Origin: Marinibaculum pumilum
GTDB taxonomy: Bacteria; Pseudomonadota; Alphaproteobacteria; Ferrovibrionales; Ferrovibrionaceae
DNA: 64,000 nt
Assembly (NCBI RefSeq): GCF_042646425.1
Contig: NZ_JBHRTR010000028.1
Location: forward strand, 124,001-188,000
Direction: 5' to 3'
This document shows positions 1 to 9,769 of the stretch, in pieces. Numbering within the stretch: the first letter of the stretch is position 1; each line of letters starts with the position of its first letter. The translations under genes were made by a program, and so were the position numbers. The notes beneath the pieces are model-generated. The model made no database searches, was not told the origin of the DNA, and saw only the letters and a program-made list of their open reading frames with translations.

Positions 1-2145
1 GGCTCGTCGGGCGGCAATGCCAACTATGTCAACGCGATCGCCAACCCCGACGCGCCCGCCGCGCCGGACACCAGCTACTATCCGAACCTGGCGGAGCTGC
101 GCACCACCACCGTCTGCCCGTACGACAGCGCGACCGGCACCGCCGACTGTTCCAACACCCAGCCCTGCAACCACCTGACGCCCGATACCTGTGCGGTGAC
201 CTACCTGGATACCTACACCTCGTCGTTCAACTGGGCGGAAACGAATCTCGGCGCGATCTGGCTGCGTGGCGGCTGGAACATGGTTGACCGGCTGTTCATG
301 AGCGACGTGCAGAACGGCGGGGTCGGCCTGATTTCCTCCGGCGACTATTCGCGCTCCTCGGCGCCGCTGGGCTACTGGTCGCTGATCGCCCATTCGGTGA
401 TGGTCGGCCAGACCCAGCCGGACAACAGCTATGCCAAGGAGTCCGGCCCGAAGGATGCCAGCGGCAAGAACATCTGCACCTTCACCGGGCCGGCCTGTAC
501 GGCTAAGGACGACGCGCTGTCGTTCCAGCTGTCGAACTGGTCCACCAACCGCATGCTCAATGTCTATGACGGTCCGTTCTACCAGGACGCCAACGCGTTC
601 CTGGACATCACGACGTCGGACTGCACCAGCCTGGACAATTGCATGAACTACACGGTGCCGGGCCCGCGGCGGACGCCGGGCACCACGATCGGTGAGCAGA
701 AAGGCTATCTGCCCAACGCCGCGATCGGCTGGAAGCAGCCGAACGGCTTCTACTATCCGCCGGCCTTCCACTCGCGGAACCTGTTCTTCGACAATGTCGA
801 CATCCGGCACTTCCTGACCCTGCCGCTGTTCGACACGGGGACCTACAACGGCAATGCCGCGGATGTGACCGCGCAGCTGATCAACCAGACCAGCGGCGCC
901 ATCTTCGCGGGCTTCACCGATGTGGACCGGCAGACGGTGCTGAACGACATCGACGGCACCCTGACCGGCTTCGAGGGCACGATCTCGGTCAACGAGGACC
1001 CCTATTTCACCGCGCCGGTGCAGGTCGCGGAATGTCTCTCGGAGAAGGAGATCCTGCCGGCCAATGCCTGCACCCCAAAGAAGTACGAATACGTTCCCGC
1101 GGCCCGGACCAGCCCGTACGACCACCTGACCCTGGCAATCGCGCCGCAGGCGACGGATGCCAACTGGGCGACGGATTGCACCAACCAGAACTGCTCCGGC
1201 GTGCGGCTCTACCGTCAGCTGCTGACCGGCGATTCCACGTCGCGGGAATACCAGAAGTGGAAGCAGGGCAATTGCGACGCCACGACCCCCGCGACCGATT
1301 GCGACTGGCCGTTCATCCGCATGGCCGGCGCGGCCATCGGCCAGCGCAGCGTGCTGACCGCCAACAACGGCACCTACTACATCGATACCTCCCGCAGCTC
1401 GTCGAGCCAGTCCGGCGAAGGCTTCAGCAATCTCAGCGTGTTCGAGGCGGGCAAGACCTATTACGCCTATTTCCTCTTCGCCAAGGAAGACACCAAGCAG
1501 ACCTACCAGCTCTATGTCGGGGAAGGGTTCGACCTGACGAACGACCTGAAGTTCGTGATGATCTCCATCGACCAGGTGCCGTTCCAGCCGAACGCCTCGG
1601 CGACCCAGGCGATCCCGGCCGGCTGGAACGCCCAGCTGATCAAGGGCCCGGGCAGCGCCAACCCCGACGTGCTGGAAATCACGGTCGACTTCTCGCAACT
1701 GCCGCAGGTCGGCGGCCAGGACATCGTGCTCGATCCCGGTCAGGCGCCGACCGGCAGCCAGTCCGCCAGCACCTGGGGCTCCTGCCAGCCCAGCAGCTTC
1801 TGTGCCTGGAATGGCAGTACCTGCGGCTGTGCGCTGGATGCCAAGAGCCCCTTCGTCGGCCAGTCGCCCAGCATGCTCGCGACCTGCGAGACCGTCTGCA
1901 ACGACTGGGCGGTGAAGGTGCTCGACTGCCCGACCGGCGGCTGTGTCGGCTTCAGCTTCACCCTGCCGTCCGGCTTCACCGCCAGCGACCAGCAGCGCCG
2001 GCCGCAGCCGCAGCCCTATCCGTCGACCGGCCCCTGGGCGACGACGGCGTTCCAGGCCGCGTCGCAGAGCGATGCCGGCGCCTGCTACTACAGTGCCGCC
2101 AACACGCCGACCCTGGGCAGCAGCAGCTGCGCGCCGACGGATTGA
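1..2145 (+). CDS. Giant secreted CEMIP/G8-like protein, 5' truncated by window edge
   Basis: The reading frame is open from base 1, so the start lies upstream; 714 residues of the C-terminal half are visible. It is a close tandem paralogue of the next gene: over a 64-residue block (FNWAETN... to ...VGQTQ) 50 residues are identical by hand alignment, and the blocks GYLPNAAIGWKQPNGFYYPP and FTDVDRQTVLNDIDGTLTGF occur in both. The DIDGTLTG segment recalls the conserved DxDGSVTG element of CEMIP/TMEM2-type proteins. The C-terminal part is rich in cysteines (FCAWNGSTCGCA, CETVCNDW), consistent with a disulfide-stabilised extracellular protein. It lies beside a type II secretion cluster and is a plausible substrate. 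The enzymatic activity is unproven; a glycan-binding or hyaluronidase-like role is inference from the family resemblance. Confidence 0.7.
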   Translation, partial: GSSGGNANYVNAIANPDAPAAPDTSYYPNLAELRTTTVCPYDSATGTADCSNTQPCNHLTPDTCAVTYLDTYTSSFNWAETNLGAIWLRGGWNMVDRLFMSDVQNGGVGLISSGDYSRSSAPLGYWSLIAHSVMVGQTQPDNSYAKESGPKDASGKNICTFTGPACTAKDDALSFQLSNWSTNRMLNVYDGPFYQDANAFLDITTSDCTSLDNCMNYTVPGPRRTPGTTIGEQKGYLPNAAIGWKQPNGFYYPPAFHSRNLFFDNVDIRHFLTLPLFDTGTYNGNAADVTAQLINQTSGAIFAGFTDVDRQTVLNDIDGTLTGFEGTISVNEDPYFTAPVQVAECLSEKEILPANACTPKKYEYVPAARTSPYDHLTLAIAPQATDANWATDCTNQNCSGVRLYRQLLTGDSTSREYQKWKQGNCDATTPATDCDWPFIRMAGAAIGQRSVLTANNGTYYIDTSRSSSSQSGEGFSNLSVFEAGKTYYAYFLFAKEDTKQTYQLYVGEGFDLTNDLKFVMISIDQVPFQPNASATQAIPAGWNAQLIKGPGSANPDVLEITVDFSQLPQVGGQDIVLDPGQAPTGSQSASTWGSCQPSSFCAWNGSTCGCALDAKSPFVGQSPSMLATCETVCNDWAVKVLDCPTGGCVGFSFTLPSGFTASDQQRRPQPQPYPSTGPWATTAFQAASQSDAGACYYSAANTPTLGSSSCAPTD

Positions 2146-2382
2146 CGGCCTCGTCCGCCGTGCCGCCGACAGTATAGCGGGCGAGGGAGGCCGCCGGTCG
2201 GCCGTCCTGGCGGCGGTACTGCCGCTTATCGCCGGCGGCCAGTCACGGAATTGCCCAATTCGCTTCGGTATTCCGCTGCAATTCCATGAAAGGTTGTTCC
2301 TTACATTGGATCAACTGGCGCCGCTTCGCTTGCTCAGCTAGGGTTCGTGGCGGGCGGCGGCAAATACAGAGCGGGGATTATC
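2146..2382. other. Intergenic region between the two giant paralogues
   Basis: About 237 bases separate the paralogues. The second half (about 2255-2345) is visibly richer in A and T than its surroundings and probably carries the promoter of the downstream gene. I could not pick a convincing -35/-10 pair. I see no terminator with a T-run here, so read-through from the first gene into the second is possible. Confidence 0.4.
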
Positions 2383-5300
2383 ATGGGCAGCATTCCTGGA
2401 TCATTTCGCGCGGCCGGCCTTCTGGCGGGCGCGCTTGCCGTTCTGGCCGCCGGGCCGGCATTCGCGAAAAAGGTCCCGCCGGACATCGTGACCTGCAACG
2501 GCGAACTGCCGCAGCAGTCCCAGGCCATCAGCATCGGCGAGAGCGAGAGCAGCCAGCCCGACCTTCTGGTCAGCGGCAGCTGCACCGTCTCCAAGATCGG
2601 CGACTACCATTTCGGCGACGTCAACGTGGTCGCCGGCGGCAGCCTGATCTTCGTGGAGCCGCCGCAGCAGGATCCGGGCAAGCCGAACCGGACCAACTTC
2701 TGGGCGGAATCGATCATCGTCGAGAATGGCGGCGCGGTGCTTGCCGGCGTGGCCGCGCCGATCGGCGGCCAGACCGTCGACCAGAAGCCCTATGGCAGCA
2801 ATGGCAACACGCTGAACCTGATCCTGTACGGCGCCGACGGCAGCCAGGGCGATCCCTGGCAGAAGCCGACGGCCGGCGTGCCCTGCAAGCAGGAACGCTG
2901 CGGCATCCCGCAGGACGTGATCACCAATAGCGGGCAGAAGCTGGAACCGTTGCCGCCGCAGGCGGAAAGCTACGAAGACTATTTCTACACCTACCATCCG
3001 CTGAAATTCGAGGATGCCGACCACGACCGCTATTTCGGCAACAAGACCCTGGGCCTGTCCTATGGCGGCACCTTGCAGCTGCGCGGGCTGAAAGGTGCCA
3101 CAGGCGCCGCGGCGGCCGACGGCGACCCGACCGCCACAGGCAGCGCCTGGATGCGTCTGGGCGACCATCTGGAGGCCGGCCAGACCTCCCTGAAGCTGGA
3201 AAGCGCCGTGCCCCCCGGCTGGCAGCCCGGCGACCGGATCGTGGTGACCGCGACCGACTTCGTGCCCAACCACCACGAGGAATTCGTCATCGACCGGGTG
3301 GAGGGCGATACCATCCACTTCCGCCAGATCGACACCGCGGCAGCCAAGGGCACCGCCGACGAAACCGCAAAGTCGGCCGCCGGCTGGCGCCACAACGGCA
3401 GGGTCTTTCCGCTGAAGGACCGGCTGGCAAAGGCCGGCGGCGCCTACAAGGAGGCGCACAAGGATATCGGCCTGATGGAGCATGGCGAGACCCGTGCGGC
3501 CGTCGGCCTGCTGAGCCGCAGCATCCGCATCGTCTCCGGCGGCGACAAGGTGGGCGAGCCGTTCTTCTGGGAAACTGCGGCCGAGCGCGCGGCCGCCGGC
3601 GCGAATGCGAAAAGCGCCACCGACCGCGACCCCAGCTACCAGTTCGGCGCCCAGACTGTGTTCCGCCAGGGCTTCGAGAAGTTGCAGCTGGAGGGCGTCG
3701 AATTCCGCTGGATGGGCCAGGGCGGCCGGATCGGCCACTACCCGGTGCATTTCCACATGGCGCGCCGGGTGCCGGCCGACACCTGGATCAAGGATTCCGT
3801 GGTCAACGAGTCGATGACCCGCTGGATGGTGCTGCACGCCACGCAAGGTGTCACCCTGCAGCGCAACATCGGCTTCAAGTCGATCGGCCACGGCTTCTAC
3901 CTGGAAGACGCGACGGAGACCGACAACAAGCTTTTTGCGAATCTCGGTGTGTTCGCCCGCGGCGGGGTCCAGGGCCCCGACAATCCGCGCAACGTGCCGG
4001 GCATCTTCTCGATGCGGAACGCGCCGAACGACAAGGACCATCCCGACCGCCAGGCCAATACCAACCCGCAATTCTATACCCGCGGCGGTGACGACACGAG
4101 CCGGGTGCGGTCGGACGTGCTGTACCCGACCGCGTTCTGGATCACCAACGGCTGGAACGACTTCGTCGGCAACATGGCCGCCGGCGCGAATATGTGCGGG
4201 GTCTGCTACTGGATGGTCCCGGCCGGCAACAACGCCAACATGTCGGACTGGAAATGGTCGGGCTATGCCGCCCTGCAGCAGGCGATGCCGGGCACCGCGG
4301 CGCTGAAGCAGTTCTACGGCAATCACTGCGCCTCGGCGATGCACGCCATCAACGTCGTGGCCTCGCTCTCGCAATGCGAAGGCATCGACACCTTCGGCGG
4401 CGGCGCGGTCCCCCGCATCGAGCAGGTGGAAGCCAGCTATGCGCCGGAGCCGAAGCCGTTCGGCCAGGGCCTGGAGGACGACTACTATCCCCACATGACG
4501 GGGTACCGCATTCCCACGGCCTGCACGCCATCGGCGAACATGAACGATCCCGGCGACACCTGCGTCCAGATGGCGCAGGCGAAGCAGCAGTGCGAGAACG
4601 AGGATCCCGATCATTGCGCGCCGACGGTGATCGACAGCTTCACCACCCAGTTCAACTGGGCGGAGACGAATTTCGGCGCGATCTGGCTGCGCAGCGGCTG
4701 GAACCTGGCCGACCGGCTGTTCATGAGCGACGTGATGAACGGTGGCATCGGCCTGATTTCCGGCGGCGACTATACCCGGTCTTCGGTCCCGCTCGGCTAC
4801 TGGGCGGTGCTGTCGCATTCCGTGTTCGTCGGCCAGACGCAGAAGGGCAACGGCTTCGCCGCCCCGGGCGGCCCCGTGGGAACCGACGGGATCTCGATCT
4901 GCGACGGCCGCAAGGAGGGCTTCAGCCACGGCAATGCCTGCCTGTCCAAGGCGGCATCGGTGTCCTACCCGCTGTCGAACTGGTCGACCAACCGGATGAT
5001 CAACATCTATGACGGCCCGTTCTACCAGTTCGCCAACGCCTATCTGGACATCGAGCGGTCGGACTGCTCCGACATGAAGAGCTGCATGTTCATGGGACCG
5101 CCCGGCGTGCGGCGCGACCGCGACGCGTCCGGCAAGCCGGCCCAGAAGGGCTATCTGCCCAATGCGGCGATCGGCTGGAAGCAGCCCAACGGCTTCTACT
5201 ATCCGCCGGCCTTCCATTCCGCGGCGCTCTATTTCGACGATGTCGACATCCGGCACTACCTGACGGTGCCGCTGTTCCACTACGGCACCTACAAGACCGA

Positions 5301-6699
5301 CATCGACAAGATGAACCAGGAGTTCGCGCAGAACGGCTTCGCCCCCTATGTCGGCGAGTGGTTCAACAATTTCACCGACGTGGACCGGCAGACCGTGCTG
5401 AACGACATCGACGGCACCCTGACCGGCTTCCGCAAGACGATCTCGCTGAACCAGGACCCGTTCTTTTCCGCCCCCGTGCAGGTGCCGGAATGCCTGTCCC
5501 TGAACGACGTCCTGCCGGGCAATTCGGCCTGCGCGCAGCCGAAGAGCCAGATGACGCCCTACACCCCGACGGCGCGGACCAGCCCCTATGAGCATGTCAC
5601 CCTGGCGATCCAGCCCAGCTGTGCGCTGAAGGGCAGCCTCTGCGACCAGCAGGTCTGGTCCGCACCCTGCGCGACCCCGAACTGCTTCGGCGTGCGGCTG
5701 TTCCGGCAATACCTGACCGACGGCACGAACGGCGGGGTCGAGCGGGAATGGCAGGCCTGGGAGAAGGAGTGCAAGGCCAGTCCGTCGGACCAGAAATGCC
5801 TGCGGCCGTTCGTCCGGATGGCCGGCGCGAACCTGCACCAGCGCAGTGCCCTGACGGCCAATCACGGCAAGTACTACATCGACACCACGCTTTCGGCGAA
5901 GCAGCAGCGAGATTCCGACGCCCTGCTGGTCGACGGTCCGGCGCGGACGGTCAACGAGTTCAAGGGCGGCCAGACGTATAACGTGTTCGTGCTGTTCGCC
6001 AAGGACCAGCCGGAGAACTTCACCCGGCAGACCTACCAGATCTATGTGGGCAAGAACTGGACCCAGGCGGAAGTCGACGCCAACGTGAAGGGTATCAGGG
6101 TCCGCGTGCCGACCACCGAGTTCGTCACCGACCCGATGGACTGGCCGCAGGGCTGGGAGCGGAAGATGGTGAACGGCCCCGACGGCCAGCCCAACGTGCT
6201 GGAGGTGACGGTCGACTTCTCCAAGCTGCCGAACATCAACCTGAACCCGAAGACCTCCGCCGACACCTGCAAGCCGGTGACCTTCTGCCAGCGTCAGGGC
6301 GGCAACCCGGACACCGCAGGCATGACGCCGGCGCAGGTCGAGAAGATGGTGGTCGACAAGCCCTGCGGCTGCGGCCTGCAGAGCGACAGCCCGCTGCTGA
6401 GCCAGAGCAAGTCGCTGAAGTACAGCTGCGAGGCCGTGTGCAAGAGCTGGGCGGTGATCGACGTCGACTATCCGGCCGCCGGTGCTGTCGGCTTCAGCTT
6501 CACCCTGCCGTCGGAGTTCAAGGCCGACGGCAGCTACCACCGGCCCAGCCCGGAGCCGTTCCCGACCGACAGGGCCGGCTCGGCCTGGAAGAGCGTGGGC
6601 TTCGACCCCGTCACCGACGCGGCGGAGGCCGGCGCCTGCCTCTACAAGCAGGCGCAGATCCCGACCCTTACCGGCGGTACATGCCGGGCCTATGACTGA
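2383..6699 (+). CDS. Giant secreted G8/beta-helix protein (CEMIP/TMEM2-like)
   Basis: 1438 aa. The ATG at 2383 is preferred over an upstream in-frame GTG (2347) because it is followed directly by a signal peptide with a predicted cut after AFA (residue 28). Residues about 260-310 (PGWQPGDRIVV) look like the end of a G8 domain. Residues about 430-560 carry the hallmark beta-helix stretch, including RIGHYPVHFHMA, GHGFYLEDATETDN and repeated HAT/NIG turns, matching the GRYPVHFH signature of CEMIP/TMEM2 proteins. The middle (from about residue 756) and C-terminus match the truncated upstream paralogue, including DIDGTLTG near residue 1000 and a cysteine-rich tail. A strong terminator follows. Proposed role: exported extracellular polysaccharide-acting or binding protein delivered by the adjacent type II system. 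The fold call is fairly firm; the substrate is unknown. Confidence 0.7.
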   Translation: MGSIPGSFRAAGLLAGALAVLAAGPAFAKKVPPDIVTCNGELPQQSQAISIGESESSQPDLLVSGSCTVSKIGDYHFGDVNVVAGGSLIFVEPPQQDPGKPNRTNFWAESIIVENGGAVLAGVAAPIGGQTVDQKPYGSNGNTLNLILYGADGSQGDPWQKPTAGVPCKQERCGIPQDVITNSGQKLEPLPPQAESYEDYFYTYHPLKFEDADHDRYFGNKTLGLSYGGTLQLRGLKGATGAAAADGDPTATGSAWMRLGDHLEAGQTSLKLESAVPPGWQPGDRIVVTATDFVPNHHEEFVIDRVEGDTIHFRQIDTAAAKGTADETAKSAAGWRHNGRVFPLKDRLAKAGGAYKEAHKDIGLMEHGETRAAVGLLSRSIRIVSGGDKVGEPFFWETAAERAAAGANAKSATDRDPSYQFGAQTVFRQGFEKLQLEGVEFRWMGQGGRIGHYPVHFHMARRVPADTWIKDSVVNESMTRWMVLHATQGVTLQRNIGFKSIGHGFYLEDATETDNKLFANLGVFARGGVQGPDNPRNVPGIFSMRNAPNDKDHPDRQANTNPQFYTRGGDDTSRVRSDVLYPTAFWITNGWNDFVGNMAAGANMCGVCYWMVPAGNNANMSDWKWSGYAALQQAMPGTAALKQFYGNHCASAMHAINVVASLSQCEGIDTFGGGAVPRIEQVEASYAPEPKPFGQGLEDDYYPHMTGYRIPTACTPSANMNDPGDTCVQMAQAKQQCENEDPDHCAPTVIDSFTTQFNWAETNFGAIWLRSGWNLADRLFMSDVMNGGIGLISGGDYTRSSVPLGYWAVLSHSVFVGQTQKGNGFAAPGGPVGTDGISICDGRKEGFSHGNACLSKAASVSYPLSNWSTNRMINIYDGPFYQFANAYLDIERSDCSDMKSCMFMGPPGVRRDRDASGKPAQKGYLPNAAIGWKQPNGFYYPPAFHSAALYFDDVDIRHYLTVPLFHYGTYKTDIDKMNQEFAQNGFAPYVGEWFNNFTDVDRQTVLNDIDGTLTGFRKTISLNQDPFFSAPVQVPECLSLNDVLPGNSACAQPKSQMTPYTPTARTSPYEHVTLAIQPSCALKGSLCDQQVWSAPCATPNCFGVRLFRQYLTDGTNGGVEREWQAWEKECKASPSDQKCLRPFVRMAGANLHQRSALTANHGKYYIDTTLSAKQQRDSDALLVDGPARTVNEFKGGQTYNVFVLFAKDQPENFTRQTYQIYVGKNWTQAEVDANVKGIRVRVPTTEFVTDPMDWPQGWERKMVNGPDGQPNVLEVTVDFSKLPNINLNPKTSADTCKPVTFCQRQGGNPDTAGMTPAQVEKMVVDKPCGCGLQSDSPLLSQSKSLKYSCEAVCKSWAVIDVDYPAAGAVGFSFTLPSEFKADGSYHRPSPEPFPTDRAGSAWKSVGFDPVTDAAEAGACLYKQAQIPTLTGGTCRAYD

Positions 6700-6709
6700 A
6701 CAGGGGCCC

Positions 6710-6757
6710 GCACCGGTCCCGACCCGGTCACGGGCCGGGACCGGTGCTGCTTTGTCT
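6710..6757 (+). terminator. Rho-independent terminator after giant exoprotein gene
   Basis: A perfect 12-bp stem, GCACCGGTCCCG (6710-6721) with CGGGACCGGTGC (6736-6747), has a 14-base loop that can itself form CCCG/CGGG. It is followed by a T-rich stretch (TGCTTTGTCTTT). It lies 11 bases after the stop of the giant secreted protein gene, so the T2SS genes likely have their own promoter. Confidence 0.85.
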
Positions 6758-6830
6758 TTGACCGCGCAAGCCCCCCTGGGTCATCCTCTAGGTGCTGCGC
6801 CACGCAGCGGGGCGCCGCGCGGGGAGCCGG

Positions 6831-8540
6831 ATGGACGGTCCGAAACGTAGCCTGAACGGTGGCGCCGACATCGAATCGGTGCTCGCGAACCGCGGCCTGC
6901 TGAACGAGGCGGCGCTCGACCGGCTGCGCCGTCTCGAGGCGGAGAGCGGCGAACGGTTGGACCGGATCGCCGCCAAGCTCGGCATGGTGTCCGACTCCGA
7001 CCTGGCCGGGGCTTATGCGGACGCCCTGGGCAGGCCGCTGGTCCGGGTCGAGGATTTCCCGACCGAAGCGGTGCTGCCGGAACGGCTGCGCGCCGCCTTC
7101 GTGAAGCGGTCCAAGGCGATCCCGCTGGCGGAGACCGAGGACAGCCTGGTCGTGGCGATGGCCGACCCGCTGGACGAGACCGCGGTGCGGGCGATGCAGT
7201 TCGCCACCGGCAAGCGGATCGACTGCCGCGCCGCCCTGCCCGCCGATATCGACACCGTCTACGAACGGCTGTACGGCGAGGGACGCGGCGCCAATGACGA
7301 CCTCTATGCCGCGGCGGGCGAGGGCGACGACGCCTTTCACGATTCCGACCTGGAGCGGCTGAAGGACCTGGCGAGCGAGGCGCCGGTAATCCGCCTGGTC
7401 AATTCCCTGGTCGGCCGCGCGGTGGAGATGCACGCCTCCGACATCCATATCGAATCGATGGAGGCGGGACTGCGGGTGCGCTACCGCATCGACGGCGTGC
7501 TGCGCGAGATGGACCCGCCGCCGGCGCGCCTGCGCAGCGCGATCATCTCGCGCATCAAGATCATGTCGAAGCTGGACATTGCCGAGCGCCGCCTGGCTCA
7601 GGACGGCCGGATCCGGCTGGCGGTGCGCGGCAAGGAGATCGACTTCCGCGTCTCCACCACCCCGGCGATCCACGGCGAAAGCGTCGTGCTGCGCATCCTG
7701 GACCGCGACAACCTGAAGCTGGAGTTCGCCGCGCTGGGCTTCGACGACACCCAGCTGCCCGCCTTCCTGGAGGCGCTGCACCGGCCCTATGGCATCGTCC
7801 TGGTCACCGGCCCGACCGGCAGCGGCAAGACCACCACGCTCTATGCCGCGCTGACGGAGCTGAACCGGACCGACACCAAGATCCTCACCGCCGAGGACCC
7901 GGTGGAATACATGCTGGAGGGCATCAACCAGGTCCAGGTCAAGGCCGATATCGGGCTGACCTTCGCCAGCGCCCTGCGCAGCTTCCTGCGGCAGGATCCC
8001 GACATCCTGATGATCGGCGAGATCCGCGACCTGGAGACGGCGCAGATCGCGGTGCAGGCCGCCCTGACCGGGCATCTGGTGCTCTCCACGGTGCATACCA
8101 ACGATGCCGCCAGCGCGGTGACCCGCCTGCTGGACATGGGGATCGAGAACTATCTGCTGACCTCCACCGTCAACGCCGTGCTCGGCCAGCGGCTGGTGCG
8201 CCGGCTCTGCCCGTCCTGCCGGGAGGCCTATGTGCCGGCGCCGGAACTGGTGGCGCAGATCGACCTGAAGCCCGGCATCATCGGGCCGCATGCCCACCTG
8301 TACCGGCCGAAGGGCTGCGGCGAATGCACCAACGGCTTCGCCGGCCGCACCACCGTCCTGGAGCTGATGGTGCTGGACGACGCGATCCGCGCGCTGGTGA
8401 TGCGCCGGGCGGAGGCGCGGGAGATCCAGCTGGAGGCAGTGCGCAACGGCATGCAGACGATGTATGCGGACGGCCTGCGCAAGGCGCTCGCCGGCATCAC
8501 CACCATCGAGGAGGTGCTGCGCGTGTCGCGCAGCACCTGA
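6831..8540 (+). CDS. gspE: Type II secretion ATPase GspE
   Basis: 569 aa, full length for GspE. This cytoplasmic hexameric ATPase powers pseudopilus assembly. An N-terminal MshEN-like region (residues about 1-150) precedes the ATPase core. The Walker A GPTGSGKTTT lies near residue 326, the Walker B region DILMIGEIRD near 390, and a His box (STVHTNDA) follows. Two CxxC pairs (CPSC near 460, CGEC near 495) form the usual GspE zinc-binding loop. The start at 6831 is chosen for GGGGAG four bases upstream; a GTG at 6792 would add 13 residues without family support. It is the first gene of the gsp run, and gspF begins 6 bases after its stop. Confidence 0.95.
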   Translation: MDGPKRSLNGGADIESVLANRGLLNEAALDRLRRLEAESGERLDRIAAKLGMVSDSDLAGAYADALGRPLVRVEDFPTEAVLPERLRAAFVKRSKAIPLAETEDSLVVAMADPLDETAVRAMQFATGKRIDCRAALPADIDTVYERLYGEGRGANDDLYAAAGEGDDAFHDSDLERLKDLASEAPVIRLVNSLVGRAVEMHASDIHIESMEAGLRVRYRIDGVLREMDPPPARLRSAIISRIKIMSKLDIAERRLAQDGRIRLAVRGKEIDFRVSTTPAIHGESVVLRILDRDNLKLEFAALGFDDTQLPAFLEALHRPYGIVLVTGPTGSGKTTTLYAALTELNRTDTKILTAEDPVEYMLEGINQVQVKADIGLTFASALRSFLRQDPDILMIGEIRDLETAQIAVQAALTGHLVLSTVHTNDAASAVTRLLDMGIENYLLTSTVNAVLGQRLVRRLCPSCREAYVPAPELVAQIDLKPGIIGPHAHLYRPKGCGECTNGFAGRTTVLELMVLDDAIRALVMRRAEAREIQLEAVRNGMQTMYADGLRKALAGITTIEEVLRVSRST

Positions 8541-8545
8541 CCTCG

Positions 8546-9769
8546 ATGGCGCGGTTCGAATACCGGGCGCTGGCGGCCAATGGCGAGATCGTCACCGGCG
8601 AGATCGAGGGCCCGGACCGCAAGACCGTACTGGACCGCCTGCACGATCAGGCCCTGCTGCCGATCCAGGCGATGGAACGGGACGCCGGCTCCGGCAAGGG
8701 GTTGGGACTGCAGCTCTCGCTCGGCGACGACAAGGCGTTTCCCCCGGGCGAGCTGGCGCTGTTCGCGCAGCAGCTGACCCGGCTGCTGAACGCCAGGCTG
8801 CCGCTCGACCGCGCGCTGGAGATCCTCGTCGACCTGATGGAGAAGAAGAAGTCCAAGAAGATCGTTGCCAAGCTGCTGGATCGGGTGCGCGACGGCGCCG
8901 GCCTGGCCGACGCCATGGCGGCCGAGCCGGGCGTGTTCCCCGGCCTGTGCATCAGCATGGTGCGGGCGGGCGAGGAAAGCGGCGCGCTGCCGGTGGTGCT
9001 GGCGCGGGTGGCGGATTTCTTGGGCAAGAGCGAGGCGATCCGCCAGCGCATCACCTCGGCGATGATCTATCCGACGATCCTGACCGTCGCGGCCACCGCG
9101 GCGGTCGTGCTGATCCTGACCCTGGTGATGCCGCAGTTCGAAAGCCTGTTCGCCAATGCCGGCGCCGACCTGCCGACGGCCACGGTGATCGTGATGGCGG
9201 CCAGCGACGGGCTGCGCGGTTATTGGTGGGCGATCCTGGCGGGCATCGGCGGCCTGGCGGCGGTCCTGCAGCTGCTGTCGCGGCAGGACTGGTTCGTCGT
9301 GTTCCGCGACCGCAGCGTGCTGCGGCTGCCGCTGCTGGGCCCGCTGATCACCCGGATCGAGGTCGCCCGCTTCAGCCGCAGCCTGGGCACCCTGCTGGGC
9401 AACGGCGTGCCGGCCGCCCGGGCCCTGGCCCTGGCCGGGGCGACGGTCACCAATCGCACCCTGGTCGATGCGATCGAGGCACTGGCGATCCGCTTCAAGA
9501 GCGGCGAGGGGCTGGCGCGATCGCTTGAGCAGACCGGGCATTTCCCGGACCTGGCGATCCGGCTGATCCAGATCGGCGAGGAAACCGCGCGCCTGCAGGA
9601 GATGCTGCAGGAACTGGCCGGCATGTACGAGCACGATGTCGAGCGGATCCTGGAACGGCTGCTGGCCCTGCTGGTGCCGGCGATCACCCTGGCGATGGGC
9701 GCGCTCGTCGCCATGATCATGGGCGCGGTGATGACCGCTCTGGTCAGCATCAACCAGCTGGGGACATGA
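8546..9769 (+). CDS. gspF: Type II secretion inner-membrane platform protein GspF
   Basis: 407 aa, typical length. It has two repeated T2SSF domains (about residues 70-195 and 275-395) and three membrane segments: about 170-195 (TILTVAATAAVVLILTLV), about 222-245, and the C-terminal LVPAITLAMGALVAMIMGAV. GspF is the polytopic core of the assembly platform that couples GspE to pseudopilin extraction. The start ATG at 8546 opens with MARFEYRALAANGEIVTGEI, the family-typical N-terminus. Its stop overlaps the gspH start in an ATGA. Confidence 0.95.
   Translation: MARFEYRALAANGEIVTGEIEGPDRKTVLDRLHDQALLPIQAMERDAGSGKGLGLQLSLGDDKAFPPGELALFAQQLTRLLNARLPLDRALEILVDLMEKKKSKKIVAKLLDRVRDGAGLADAMAAEPGVFPGLCISMVRAGEESGALPVVLARVADFLGKSEAIRQRITSAMIYPTILTVAATAAVVLILTLVMPQFESLFANAGADLPTATVIVMAASDGLRGYWWAILAGIGGLAAVLQLLSRQDWFVVFRDRSVLRLPLLGPLITRIEVARFSRSLGTLLGNGVPAARALALAGATVTNRTLVDAIEALAIRFKSGEGLARSLEQTGHFPDLAIRLIQIGEETARLQEMLQELAGMYEHDVERILERLLALLVPAITLAMGALVAMIMGAVMTALVSINQLGT

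Noticed and set aside
5372..5431. HAD-phosphatase-like DIDGTLTG motif in the giant secreted proteins
   Set aside because: The rest of the HAD fold is missing and the protein is exported; the motif fits the conserved CEMIP-type DxDGSVTG element better.
2401..6540. Very long open frame (1379 codons) on the minus strand
   Set aside because: It lies entirely antisense to the well-supported giant secreted protein gene; its translation is His/Arg/Gly/Ala-rich low complexity with no motif. Typical high-GC shadow.
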